NCBI GenBank assembly: GCA_020072785.1
Contig: JAIQGG010000008.1
Coordinates: 1-64,000 of the forward strand
Origin: Terriglobia bacterium
GTDB taxonomy: Bacteria > Acidobacteriota > Terriglobia > Acidiferrales > UBA7541
Reading direction: 5' to 3'
DNA length: 64,000 bases
The notes beneath the pieces are model-generated. The model did not search any database. It saw only the letters and a list, made by a program, of their open reading frames with translations, and was not told the DNA's origin. Position numbers and translations under genes: made by a program. Shown in pieces: positions 43,449-52,320 of this stretch (position 1 is its first letter; the number at the start of each line of letters is the position of its first letter).

Positions 43449-44701
43449 GCCTTCCCCTGTACTACGGGCGTGCCACCCCGCAGGGCCACGGCGTCTTCGC
43501 GCGCGTAGCCCTCGCCATCTGTAAGGCGCAGCGCGCGCTCGCGCACGGCTGGCGCGAGAAACTCCGGGCGCGCCAGATACTCGGGATAGAGCGCCAGGCG
43601 CTCGCGCAGTGTGAAGCCGCGCGCCGCGCTCTCCTGGTGCAGGCGCGCGATCTGCGGCCAGGCCGCTTCGGGATTGATGAAGTCGCGCGTCACCGGCGAA
43701 ATGCCGCCCCAGTCGTTGATCCCGGCATCGAGCAAGCGCGGAAAATCGCCGTAGCTGAGGTTGGGCGGCGCCTGCAGGTTCATCTCCTCGCCGAGCACCA
43801 GGCGCGCGATGGCTACCGTGCGCAGCATCTCCTCAAGCGTGGGATCGGGGTGCCCGGCCATGGGAATATCGGGCTTGGCGCGAAAATTCTGCACGATCAC
43901 TTCCTGGATGTGGCCGTAGCGCTCGTGCAGCGCGCGGATCGCCAGCAGCGAATTCACGCGCTCTTCCGGCGTCTCGCCGATGCCGATGAGAATCCCCGTG
44001 GTAAAGGCCATGGAGAGCCGCCCCGCCTCTTCGATCGTGCGCAGCCGTACCGCGGGAACCTTGTCCGGGGCCTCCGCGTGCGGGCCGCCGTCGCGCACTA
44101 GCCGCGGACTGACGTTTTCCAGCATCAGGCCGACGCTGGCGTTCGATGCGCGCAGGCGCTCCAGCGCCGCGCGGTCCATCACCCCGGGATTGGCGTGCGG
44201 CAACAGGCCGGTTTCCTCCAGCACCAGCTCGCACATCGCCGCAAGGTAATCGAGCGTGCGCGCAAAGCCCTGCCCGCGCAGAAACTCGCGCGCCTCGGGA
44301 AAGATGCGCTCCGGCTGGTCGCCCAGGCTGAAGAGCGCCTCCTTGCAGCCGGCCTCCCGCGCGGCCTCCGCCGCGGACAGGACTTCCTCCGGGGTCATGA
44401 AGTGCGCACCGGGCTCGCCGGGATCTTTGCGGAAGGTGCAGTAGCTGCAGTAATCGCGGCAAAGCGTGGTCAGCGGAAGGAACACCTTTTTCGAAAAGGT
44501 GACGATGCGGCCCTTGCGCCGCGCGCGCACCTGGGACGCCGCGCGCAGCAGCTCTTCCGTGGGCGCCTGCGTGTAGAGAAACAGCGCCGCCTCGCGCGCC
44601 AGTCCGCGGCCTTCGCAGGCGCGCGCCAGGGCGGCATCCAGTGTTTGCTGATCCGCCGGCTTGGCGCCCGGCTGCGCTCCGTTTTGCAGACCCGTATTCA
44701 T
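43445..44701 (-). CDS. cofG: 7,8-didemethyl-8-hydroxy-5-deazariboflavin synthase subunit CofG
   Basis: CofG is the radical-SAM half of Fo synthase, which makes the deazaflavin ring of F420 together with CofH. The 418-residue protein has the CxxxCxxC cluster site CRDYCSYC (81-88) and HIQEVIVQNFRAKPDIPM. It also has MNLQAPPNLSYGDFPRLLDAGINDWGGISP, diagnostic of CofG rather than CofH. The start is the ATG at 44701; the open frame upstream is arginine-rich and unsupported. It lies ten bases after cofE. No cofH is present in the window, so it must be elsewhere if the pathway is complete. Confidence 0.95.
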   Translation of the reverse strand: MNTGLQNGAQPGAKPADQQTLDAALARACEGRGLAREAALFLYTQAPTEELLRAASQVRARRKGRIVTFSKKVFLPLTTLCRDYCSYCTFRKDPGEPGAHFMTPEEVLSAAEAAREAGCKEALFSLGDQPERIFPEAREFLRGQGFARTLDYLAAMCELVLEETGLLPHANPGVMDRAALERLRASNASVGLMLENVSPRLVRDGGPHAEAPDKVPAVRLRTIEEAGRLSMAFTTGILIGIGETPEERVNSLLAIRALHERYGHIQEVIVQNFRAKPDIPMAGHPDPTLEEMLRTVAIARLVLGEEMNLQAPPNLSYGDFPRLLDAGINDWGGISPVTRDFINPEAAWPQIARLHQESAARGFTLRERLALYPEYLARPEFLAPAVRERALRLTDGEGYAREDAVALRGGTPVVQGKA

Positions 44702-44711
44702 CCCATCTCGT

Positions 44712-45506
44712 TCAGCGGAAGAGGTCCTCGCGCGCCGGGCGGATGATCTTCGCCGCGGGCTCCGACGCCGGCGCAAACGGATATCCGCGGATGACCACCG
44801 CCGGCACGCCCTCGGCCTTGCCCATCAGCAGCCCGGCCGCGGCGGCCAGTTCATCGGCCACCGCCAGAATCGTAGCATGCAGGCGCTTGCCGGTGCGGTC
44901 CCGCTCCCCGCGCAGGTCGCGCAGCACCGGGAGCCCCGCGGCGCCGATAGCCACGTTCACCAGGCCTAACCGCCAGGCGCGGCCAAAGGTGTCGCTAATG
45001 ATCACCGCGACGCGTTTCTTGGTGCGCTTGCGCAGGGCCGCGGCCAGCCGCTTTGCCGAAGCGTCCGGGTCCCGCGGCAGCAGGGACACCACATTGCGCC
45101 CCGGCACGTTGGAACGGTCCACCCCGGCATTGGCGCAGACGAAGCCGTGGTGCGTCTCCACAATCAGCGCATGCGGGCTTTCGCGCACGATGCGCCGCGT
45201 CTCGCTCAGCACCACCTCGACAAACCGCGGATCGCTGTGCAGCGTCTTGCCCAGCGCGCGCGCCGCCGCGGACGGCCGCACCTGCGCCAGCGCCACGATG
45301 CACCCCTCGGCCTTGGAAACGATCTTCTGCGCCACGACCAAAACGTCGCCGTCTTCGAACGCCAGTCCTTGTTTCCGGGCGGCGCCGGCGATCGCGCTGG
45401 CCAGATCATCGCCCTTGCGGATCTCGGGCATCCCCGGCAAAGCAAGGAGCTGCACGGTGTCTTTCGGCCGGAGACCGGCGGCAACAGGTTTGATGGGTGC
45501 GCGCAT
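44712..45506 (-). CDS. cofE: Coenzyme F420-0:L-glutamate ligase
   Basis: CofE adds the glutamate tail to F420-0. The 264-residue protein has the family motifs LVVAQKIVSKAEG, ESPHALIVETHHGFVCANAGVDRSN, VIISDTFGRAWRLGLVNVAIG, RTGKRLHATILAVADELAAAAGL and GVPAVVIRGY. It is the stand-alone form without the nitroreductase-like domain fused in actinobacterial FbiB. The ATG at 45506 is used; the frame is open far upstream only by chance. It is the first gene of the cofE-cofG-cofD operon. Confidence 0.95.
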   Translation of the reverse strand: MRAPIKPVAAGLRPKDTVQLLALPGMPEIRKGDDLASAIAGAARKQGLAFEDGDVLVVAQKIVSKAEGCIVALAQVRPSAAARALGKTLHSDPRFVEVVLSETRRIVRESPHALIVETHHGFVCANAGVDRSNVPGRNVVSLLPRDPDASAKRLAAALRKRTKKRVAVIISDTFGRAWRLGLVNVAIGAAGLPVLRDLRGERDRTGKRLHATILAVADELAAAAGLLMGKAEGVPAVVIRGYPFAPASEPAAKIIRPAREDLFR

Positions 45507-45564
45507 GGCAAAGAACAAAATTGTACGCGAGCGGCGGGCGCAATTCACGCGGGAAAGCGGGCGC

Positions 45565-45612
45565 GAAAAACAAAACGGACGAAGCGCCGGTTGAACGTCC
45601 GGCGCCTCGTCC
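45565..45612 (-). terminator. Rho-independent terminator of the first FecR gene
   Basis: GGACGAAGCGCCGG (45577-45590) pairs with CCGGCGCCTCGTCC (45599-45612) with one mismatch and an eight-base loop. On the minus strand the stem is followed by GTTTTGTTTTTC. It separates the FecR gene from the F420 operon. Confidence 0.88.
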
Positions 45613-45732
45613 GCTTGGCTCGCGGGCTCGGCCAGTGGGACAGACACTGCTTCTGAGCGAAGTTGCAGCATTCCGGTCTGTCGCGTCTCCTCTGCGCGCC
45701 AGACCGCAGGAGCACAGCCAGGAATGCCTGTC

Positions 45733-47940
45733 CTACCGGTTGTCCTTGCGCTCGGAAGCCGGCGGCTTTTCCTTCTGCTTTTCCTTCTGTTTTTCCTGAG
45801 CCTTGTTCTTCTGCTGCTCTTTCTGCCGCTCCTTCTGCTGCTGACGTTGTGCCTGCTGGTCCAGCTTCTGCCGCTCGCGTTGCTGGCGTTCTTGCAGCTT
45901 CTCCTGTTCCTGCTGATGCTTCTGCTCCAGCCGCCGCTGCTGCTCCTCGTACTTCTGCCGTTCCCGCGTTTCACGTTCGATCTGCTGCGGGGGCTTCGGC
46001 GGACGGTCCACACGCTCGCTCGGCCGCGGCTGCTGCGGGCGCTCCTGGCTTCGGACCGGGGGAGGTGGCGCCGGCGTTACGGGCTTCTCCGGCTGTGCGG
46101 GCCTTGCTGCTTCGGGCTGTGCCGGCGGAGTCGGAGCCATTGGACGCTGCGCCGCGGGCGGCCGGCCCTCACGGATGCGCTCCGAGGGAGGTGGCTCCTG
46201 TGGTGCTGGTCTCTCCGGCTGCGCGGGCCTTGCCGTTTCGGGCTGCGCGGGTTGTATGGGAGCTTCCGGCGGCTTCACGGGCGGCTTCACCGGTGGCCTC
46301 GCCTGCGGCATCTCCCTCTGTTCCGGCCTCCTGGGCCGCGGCCGTGCCACCTTCTCTACCGGGACGGGCTTCGGAGCGGGCGGAGCGACGCGGACATTGG
46401 GGCGTGGAGCCTGCTGTTCAGCCGCCGGGCGCAGTCTCCTCATCTCTTCCGGATCGAGCGGCCGGCCTTGATTCGTCTGAAGCGCCTTTTGCTGCGCGGT
46501 GAACGGCACAGGCCGCGGCGGAGGCGGCGTCTTGGCGACCACCTCGCGATTCTGCAGCCTGGCAGGCGGCCGTGCCACGTTCGCTCCTTCCGCGCCTGCG
46601 CCGAAAACGCTCCTCTGCTCTGGCGCAATTGCGGCCCCCGGGCTCACCGGAGCCGACCTGATCTCTCGCTCGTTCACGCGCACGGCATTCCGGGACACCG
46701 GCTGCGCCGAAGCAAATACGTTCCGCGGCACGGCCGTCACCGCCCCGGGCGCGTCCCGGTTCACGTAGTGGATATCCATCACCTTCTTCGCCGTGTAGTT
46801 GTTATAGACATTCGTGACATAAACGTTGTTGACCGTCGTGTTCGTCACGTTGACGTTCGTCACGTAGGTGCGGCTCACCCGGTACGGCGGAATATAGACT
46901 TCCCGCGGGCCCAGTGGGAACCACGCCACTCCCCCGCCACGCCCAAACGTCAGCGTCAAGCTGAAGCGCGGTCCGCCCACCCAGGCGACCAGCGCGGGCG
47001 CGTACACCGGCCGCGCCACATGCGGGCAAGGTATCCAGCCCCAGCGGCCGCGCCAATGGACCCAGCGGCCATAGTGGAACGGTGCAAATCCCCACGGCGC
47101 GTCATCCACCCAGGTCCAGCCCCAGGGCCAGATCCACACCCAGTGGCCGAAGCGATACGGCGCCCAGCCAACGGCGACCGTGGTGGGCATCCAGATGTAC
47201 CCGTAGTCGGGCGCCGTCACCCACTCGCCGTATTCGTCCAGATCTTCGTAGCCGATCACGTCGCGGGAAACGTAGCGCGTGGAGAGCGCGCGATCCTCGC
47301 GGCGATCCCGGTCGCGGCACCACTCGTCGAAATCATCGTAGCCGCCCGCGTCATCCACGTCGGCCGTCAATTGCTCCGTGCCGGTAAAGGTGGCCCGCTG
47401 ATCGGCATGCACGGTAAGCGCCTGGCCGCCCCCGGTCATTTCGCCATCGCCGTCGCGCACGGTGATGATGGTCGCATCGCCGGTTTCATTTACCTCAATG
47501 CGGTATTCGCCGGGTCGCAGGAGTGAGAACGCCAGATTGGGCGTATCCACCTCAAACATCTCGTCGGGATCGAGCTGCCGCAGACGCACGCTGATGACGC
47601 CTTCGGTCAAGCGGATCTGCACAATGCGGTCGGTCAAATTCAGGAAACTGAAACCCGTTTCGCCTTTCAGCCGGATCGCTGCGGAACCCATGTGCAGCTC
47701 GGCGCGCGCGTCCCGGTCGGTCCAGAGCTTGTCCCCGGTCGTGATCGGCCGATTGACGACTGCGGAGACCCAATCGTCGGTCCCCGCCGGTTGGAATGAT
47801 ATTTGACCTTTGGTGTAGCTCAGCCGGGCTATGCGGCCGGGAGGATCATCTACGTCAGCCGCAGCGCGCTGCGGTGTCAGAAGGACCACAGCCAGCGCCA
47901 CGCCGAGCAGGCTTGCCCATTTCCACAGGTGCTTCCTCAT
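45733..47940 (-). CDS. Exported FecR-domain protein with W/Y-rich region and charged tail (DUF6600-like)
   Basis: The 735-residue protein has a signal peptide (LLGVALAVVLLTPQRAAA), then a FecR-like domain (ARLSYTKGQISFQPAGTDDW to about residue 190). An unusual aromatic region follows, with DYGYIWMPTTVAVGWAPYRF, GHWVWIWPWGWTWVDDAPWG and FAPFHYGRWVHWRGRWGWIP, as in DUF6600-type proteins. The rest is proline-rich and ends in about 80 residues of K/Q/E repeats with coiled-coil character. GGGAG precedes the ATG at 47940. It is a close paralogue of the upstream gene, but with a different tail. FecR domains sense or signal at the envelope; no FecI-type sigma gene is adjacent. Confidence 0.85.
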   Translation of the reverse strand: MRKHLWKWASLLGVALAVVLLTPQRAAADVDDPPGRIARLSYTKGQISFQPAGTDDWVSAVVNRPITTGDKLWTDRDARAELHMGSAAIRLKGETGFSFLNLTDRIVQIRLTEGVISVRLRQLDPDEMFEVDTPNLAFSLLRPGEYRIEVNETGDATIITVRDGDGEMTGGGQALTVHADQRATFTGTEQLTADVDDAGGYDDFDEWCRDRDRREDRALSTRYVSRDVIGYEDLDEYGEWVTAPDYGYIWMPTTVAVGWAPYRFGHWVWIWPWGWTWVDDAPWGFAPFHYGRWVHWRGRWGWIPCPHVARPVYAPALVAWVGGPRFSLTLTFGRGGGVAWFPLGPREVYIPPYRVSRTYVTNVNVTNTTVNNVYVTNVYNNYTAKKVMDIHYVNRDAPGAVTAVPRNVFASAQPVSRNAVRVNEREIRSAPVSPGAAIAPEQRSVFGAGAEGANVARPPARLQNREVVAKTPPPPRPVPFTAQQKALQTNQGRPLDPEEMRRLRPAAEQQAPRPNVRVAPPAPKPVPVEKVARPRPRRPEQREMPQARPPVKPPVKPPEAPIQPAQPETARPAQPERPAPQEPPPSERIREGRPPAAQRPMAPTPPAQPEAARPAQPEKPVTPAPPPPVRSQERPQQPRPSERVDRPPKPPQQIERETRERQKYEEQQRRLEQKHQQEQEKLQERQQRERQKLDQQAQRQQQKERQKEQQKNKAQEKQKEKQKEKPPASERKDNR

Positions 47941-48160
47941 TTTGACTCCCCTCACGGCCCCTCCGGTCAGCTTCCCGAGGAGCCGCACGGCTCCGTCTGC
48001 TTCTCCAACGAATTTGGTATGGGGCCGCCGCGCGCGTCCGGAGCCGGCGTCCTGCGGCAAGATGCCCTTACGCCGTCAGCATACTCCTGTTCATACCAAC
48101 ACGCAGTGGGACAAAGAGTTGTGGGTGCATCGGGAGGTGGATTCGGGTTCAAGGGACCCG

Positions 48161-48191
48161 CCAGAGGCCCCCGGGGACCGGGGGCCTCTGG
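48161..48191. repeat. Perfect 14-bp GC-rich hairpin between the FecR genes
   Basis: CCAGAGGCCCCCGG (48161-48174) pairs completely with CCGGGGGCCTCTGG (48178-48191) around GGA. It lies 22 bases beyond the stop of the upstream FecR gene. There is no T-run on either side, so it may stabilise RNA ends or attenuate rather than terminate. Confidence 0.8.
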
Positions 48192-48212
48192 AGAAGCTGG
48201 CTATCCGTTACT

Positions 48213-50504
48213 TTAGTGGGGACTGCGGTTCGACCCGCCCGAGCCACGCGAAGATGGTGCGGAAGAACCGCGCGAGCCGCCACCGGAGCTGCCACGCGGG
48301 GCGGAGTAGCCGCGGCCAGAACCGCCGGAACTCCGCGGCGGTGCCGAGTAGGAGCGCTCGCGCGGCGCGGAATACGTCCGCGGAGCCGAGTACGTACGCG
48401 GTGCGGGCGCCGAATAGCGCGGGCTGTCCGGCACGCGCGACCCCCGGTCATACGAAGGCGCTGGGCGCGAGTACACCGGCGGCTCATACGAGCGGCTTGG
48501 CCGCTCCACGGAGCGTTGCGCCGGGCTGTTTTCGTAGCGCGGTTGTGGCGCGCCTCGCTCGTACGACCGCTCATTTCTCGGTGACGTCTGCGGCGCTCTG
48601 GACGCGCCACGGTCCACGTTGCCCATGGGCCGAACGTCGGACACGCCAGCAGCCGAGCCGCCGCCGCGCGCCCACGGCGGACGATCGGCTTGGGTCATGC
48701 TCCCTGCGCGCATGCGCGGTGTTCCGGCGGGTTGCGATGCGGACGCCCGCTGGCTGTACCGTGCGTCATTATTCTGCACGCTCGGCGGCACGCCCGAGCG
48801 GACGCCGCCCGAATTGCGCACCTGCGACTGCGGCGAGATCATCGCGCCGCGGCTGTTCTGTCCGTAGCGCTGCGGCTTGTCCGTCGCCAGCTCGCGCTGC
48901 CGCGGCGACATCGGCGCCACGTCCGGCACCCCGGAACGCCCGGCTCTTGGCCCAACAGTGGGCCCGGCCTGGGGCCTGCCGAGCGGCCCGGCGTTTGGTG
49001 CTGCCGTCGGAGCGCGCTTCGCCGTCGGCCAGCCTGCATTGGCCGAACGCACGGGGAGATTGCGTGCCGCCGTGGCGGGCTGGGTACGCGTGAAGACCGC
49101 GCGGTTTTCGATGGCCCTCGGCGGCATCGCCACGCGCGCGCCTGCCGATGCGCCCAGCATGCTGCGCTGCGTCGGCACCGGCATGTTGGCCAGCCCGCGC
49201 GGATTGATTTGTGCGTTGCGCAACTCCCCCGGCGTCAGACGCAGCGCCGCACGATTCACGGCTTGGGCGTTGACGAAGGTGCGCTGCGGCACCGCCGTCA
49301 CGGCATTGACGTTCCGCGCGTTCGCGTAATGAAAATTCCTCCCGCCGTTCCCATTGATGATGTTGATGTTGTTGATCGTGGTGTTGGTGACGTTGACCCG
49401 CGTGATGTAGTTCCTGCTGGAGCGATACCAGGGATGGTACGGTTCGCCATAGCCCAGCGGGAACCAGCCCACTGCCCCGCCCCAGCCGCCGCCGAAGCCC
49501 AGCGAAACACCCCAGTGCGATCCGCCGATGAAGGCCACCAGCGCCGGCGCATATACCGGTCGCACATACATCGGGCCGGGGCACCAGCCCCAGCTGTTGC
49601 CGACATAGGCCCAGCGGCCGTAGTGGAACGGCGCAAAGCCCCACGGCTCGTAGTCAATCCACGTCCAGCCCCACGGGCCCACCCACGACCAGTAGCCATA
49701 GCGATACGGCGCCCAGCCCGCCGCTACCCCCGTGGGATACCACATCGGCCCGTAGCCTGGCACCACCCGCCAGGAGCCGTAATCGTCGAGATCTTCGTAG
49801 CCCACTACGTCGCGCGAAACGTAGCGCGCGGAAACCGAGCGCTCCTCGCGCACGTCGCGCTCCATCGCCCAGCGGTCAAACTTGTCCGGGCGCGGCGCCG
49901 GCAACACGCTGTATTCCAGCTTCTCTGTGCCCCGGAATTCTGCGCGTTCGCCTTCGCGCACCTTGTAGCTGCTCCCGCCGGCGGTGATCTCACCCTCGCC
50001 GCGGAAGACGCTCACCCCGGTGAAATCTCCGGCTTCGTTTACGTCCACGCGGAAGTCTCCCGCCTGGGTCACCGTAAACGCCAGGTTCGGCGTGTCCACT
50101 TCATCGAGATCGCCGCTGCGCAGTTCGCGCACCCGAAAATTGATCGCGCCTTCCGCCATGCGCATCTGCGTGGTGCGTTCATCCAGGTTGAGGAAAGAGA
50201 GCGCGGTGCTGCCGTCCAGGTGAATAGCCGCCGAGCCAGCTTGCAACTCAACCCGCGCGTCGGAGTCGCTCCACAGGCGGTCCCCGACGGTCACCGGGCG
50301 GTTGATCACCGCATTGCCCCACTCGCCCTCCCCGCCGGGCTGGAAGGAGACCGATCCATGCAGATAACTGATACGCGCCACGCGTGTGGGTGGATCGTTT
50401 TCGTCCGCACGGGCTGCGCTGGCAAAGCTCAGTAAACAGGTAAGACCCAGGACCGGGGCCAAAAGCATGGCCGGCAGTATCTTAGGGATGAAGGCGTTCT
50501 TCAT
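48213..50504 (-). CDS. Exported FecR-domain protein with W/Y-rich region and Ser/Arg/Gly tail
   Basis: A 763-residue paralogue of the neighbouring gene. It has a signal peptide, a FecR-like domain (ARISYLHGSVSFQPGGEGEW), and the same aromatic region: DYGSWRVVPGYGPMWYPTG, GYWSWVGPWGWTWIDYEPWG and FAPFHYGRWAYVGNSWGW. The N-terminal 400 residues align well by eye with the other copy. The tail differs completely: it is rich in S, R, G, P and Y and ends in GSSGGGSRGSS-type repeats. AGGGGG seven bases upstream supports ATG 50504. The pair arose by tandem duplication with independent tails. Confidence 0.85.
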   Translation of the reverse strand: MKNAFIPKILPAMLLAPVLGLTCLLSFASAARADENDPPTRVARISYLHGSVSFQPGGEGEWGNAVINRPVTVGDRLWSDSDARVELQAGSAAIHLDGSTALSFLNLDERTTQMRMAEGAINFRVRELRSGDLDEVDTPNLAFTVTQAGDFRVDVNEAGDFTGVSVFRGEGEITAGGSSYKVREGERAEFRGTEKLEYSVLPAPRPDKFDRWAMERDVREERSVSARYVSRDVVGYEDLDDYGSWRVVPGYGPMWYPTGVAAGWAPYRYGYWSWVGPWGWTWIDYEPWGFAPFHYGRWAYVGNSWGWCPGPMYVRPVYAPALVAFIGGSHWGVSLGFGGGWGGAVGWFPLGYGEPYHPWYRSSRNYITRVNVTNTTINNINIINGNGGRNFHYANARNVNAVTAVPQRTFVNAQAVNRAALRLTPGELRNAQINPRGLANMPVPTQRSMLGASAGARVAMPPRAIENRAVFTRTQPATAARNLPVRSANAGWPTAKRAPTAAPNAGPLGRPQAGPTVGPRAGRSGVPDVAPMSPRQRELATDKPQRYGQNSRGAMISPQSQVRNSGGVRSGVPPSVQNNDARYSQRASASQPAGTPRMRAGSMTQADRPPWARGGGSAAGVSDVRPMGNVDRGASRAPQTSPRNERSYERGAPQPRYENSPAQRSVERPSRSYEPPVYSRPAPSYDRGSRVPDSPRYSAPAPRTYSAPRTYSAPRERSYSAPPRSSGGSGRGYSAPRGSSGGGSRGSSAPSSRGSGGSNRSPH

Positions 50505-50716
50505 TGCAATCCCCCTCTTCTCGGCACTGGCTGAGAGCGGCCGAAACGAGTATCTCGCCACTTCTATCCACCTAAACCCGGCCGGGGGAAAGAAGTTGCC
50601 GCTGAAAATAGGCCGGAACCTAATAAATGCAGGATAAAAAGGGGGTTAGGCCAGCAAAATACTAGTACTCGCTAGGCAGACCACCCTTGAATCCTCATCC
50701 CGCACGCCCTCTGTCC

Positions 50717-51391
50717 CTACCTGCCCCCGCCAATCTGATAACCTACACCCCGCACAGTGCGGATAAGCGGTCGGGGAAAGCCTTCGTCCACCTTGCCGCG
50801 AACGTAGTTAATGTACACGTCCACAACGTTGGTGGGTGCTTCGCCCTTTAAACCCCAGACCTGCTCCACGATCGAGGTGCGGTTCACCGGCTGCCCGGAG
50901 TGCTGCATCAGGCACTCCAGCAGTGCGAATTCCTTGGGGGTGAGCTCGATGGGCCGCCCGCCGCGCTGCACCTTGCGCTCCACGCGGTCCAGTTCGAGAT
51001 CCTCCACCTGCAGATGAACGGAAAGCGGGCGGCTGCTGCGGCGCAGCAGCGCGCGGACGCGCGCCGCCAGCTCTGCGAAGGAAAAGGGCTTGCCCAGATA
51101 GTCGTCCGCGCCGGCATCGAGCCCGCGCACCCGCGCGTCCACGGGCGAATCGCCGGTCACGATGAGCACGGGCAGATCAGGCTTGCGTTCGCGGATGTGC
51201 CGGAGGACGCCGAGGCCGCTTTCCCCGGGCAACCCCAAATCCAAAATGAGCAGATCGAAGAGCTGCTCTTCGGCGCGGCGCCGCGCTTCGAGACCGTCGG
51301 ATACGACCTCCACCGTGAAATGTTCCTGCTGGAGGCGATCCTTTAGAAATTCCGCTAGCGGCTGATCATCTTCCGCAACAAGGATTCGCAT
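50717..51391 (-). CDS. OmpR/PhoB-family response regulator
   Basis: The 224-residue protein has a receiver domain, with acidic D8-D9, phosphoacceptor D51 in LILDLGLPGESG, T79 and K101 in GKPFSF. The C-terminal winged helix carries ELTPKEFALLECLMQHSGQPV, VVDVYINYVRGKVD and LIRTVRGVGYQI. The ATG at 51391 starts MRILVAEDD; the 16 codons upstream are not conserved. No sensor kinase gene is adjacent, so its partner must be elsewhere. Confidence 0.95.
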   Translation of the reverse strand: MRILVAEDDQPLAEFLKDRLQQEHFTVEVVSDGLEARRRAEEQLFDLLILDLGLPGESGLGVLRHIRERKPDLPVLIVTGDSPVDARVRGLDAGADDYLGKPFSFAELAARVRALLRRSSRPLSVHLQVEDLELDRVERKVQRGGRPIELTPKEFALLECLMQHSGQPVNRTSIVEQVWGLKGEAPTNVVDVYINYVRGKVDEGFPRPLIRTVRGVGYQIGGGR

Positions 51392-51676
51392 GGTCGGACA
51401 CTTCTGCTTGCAAGGCTTTCTGGAAGGGGGACAACCCAAGTGTGGCCGCTTGCCCCACGGAAGTCAACGCGGAGTGCGCCCGCACCCCGCGGCGGAGATG
51501 GCCGGCGGCAACTCTCCTGAAAACTTTTTCTGGCGGCATTTCCGTTGCCGCCTCAGGGCGCCTAACTGCCTCGCATTCATTACTTCCGCCGGCGCAAACA
51601 TAGAATTCAACTGCGTTCCCTCAGCGTGCTGGACAGGATCACCGAACGCTCCGGCCGGACTGGCAAGGGATCTCTC

Positions 51677-52096
51677 TTAAGAGTGCGAAACGAAAATGGA
51701 AAATTTCTTACTAACCGCGGAGAACTGAGTGAGGAAAGTTTTACCCAGCGCTGCCGTGCGCCGTTGGAACGTCATCTCGCAGATACCCTTGCCGCACGGA
51801 AACTGAAAGAGGATGCGGTGTCCCGGAGCAATCTTGGCCCGCGGACTCTCCTTCTTGTCGGCCAGCACCAGCCACTCCCCGATCACCAGGTAACTTCCTT
51901 CCCGCCCGTGGATTTCATACCGCCCATCCTCGGTCAGGATCAGCGGCTGGCTCTTGCACGGCACCGCCTTCCCTCGAATTTTGGCGCTCACACACTGATA
52001 GCGCCCGGATACCTTTGCCTGGGCGCGGCTGCACGGCGCCTGCAGAAAAAATGAGACGCCGAGAACAACCAGGATGGTCGAAGCGAGCCGGGGCAT
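51677..52096 (-). CDS. Small exported protein of unknown function
   Basis: A 139-residue protein with a signal peptide (LASTILVVLGVSFFLQAPCSRAQ) and four further cysteines, probably two disulfides (YQC, VPCKS, FPCGKGICEM). The body is predicted beta-rich. I recognise no family. GGGAGG lies 11 bases before the ATG. The coding composition and signal peptide support a real gene; it stands alone between the response regulator and gamma-glutamyltransferase. Confidence 0.65.
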   Translation of the reverse strand: MPRLASTILVVLGVSFFLQAPCSRAQAKVSGRYQCVSAKIRGKAVPCKSQPLILTEDGRYEIHGREGSYLVIGEWLVLADKKESPRAKIAPGHRILFQFPCGKGICEMTFQRRTAALGKTFLTQFSAVSKKFSIFVSHS

Positions 52097-52320
52097 GGGA
52101 AGGCAAACCTCCCGGCCGAGTCGCAGCTTTCCGAGCGCGAACCCGGGCGCCCAACGTACTGCAAGACCCGTTCCACACCGGCCCGCAATTATCTGCTTTA
52201 TTCAAAACAGTTTAGAGATACACGCAGGATTCTCAACCGCCCGGGCAACGGAACAGTGCTTCCTACCTGCATACTACGAGAAACCATTTGCCCTCTCCCG
52301 GGCCATCCCGGCCCCGGTTC

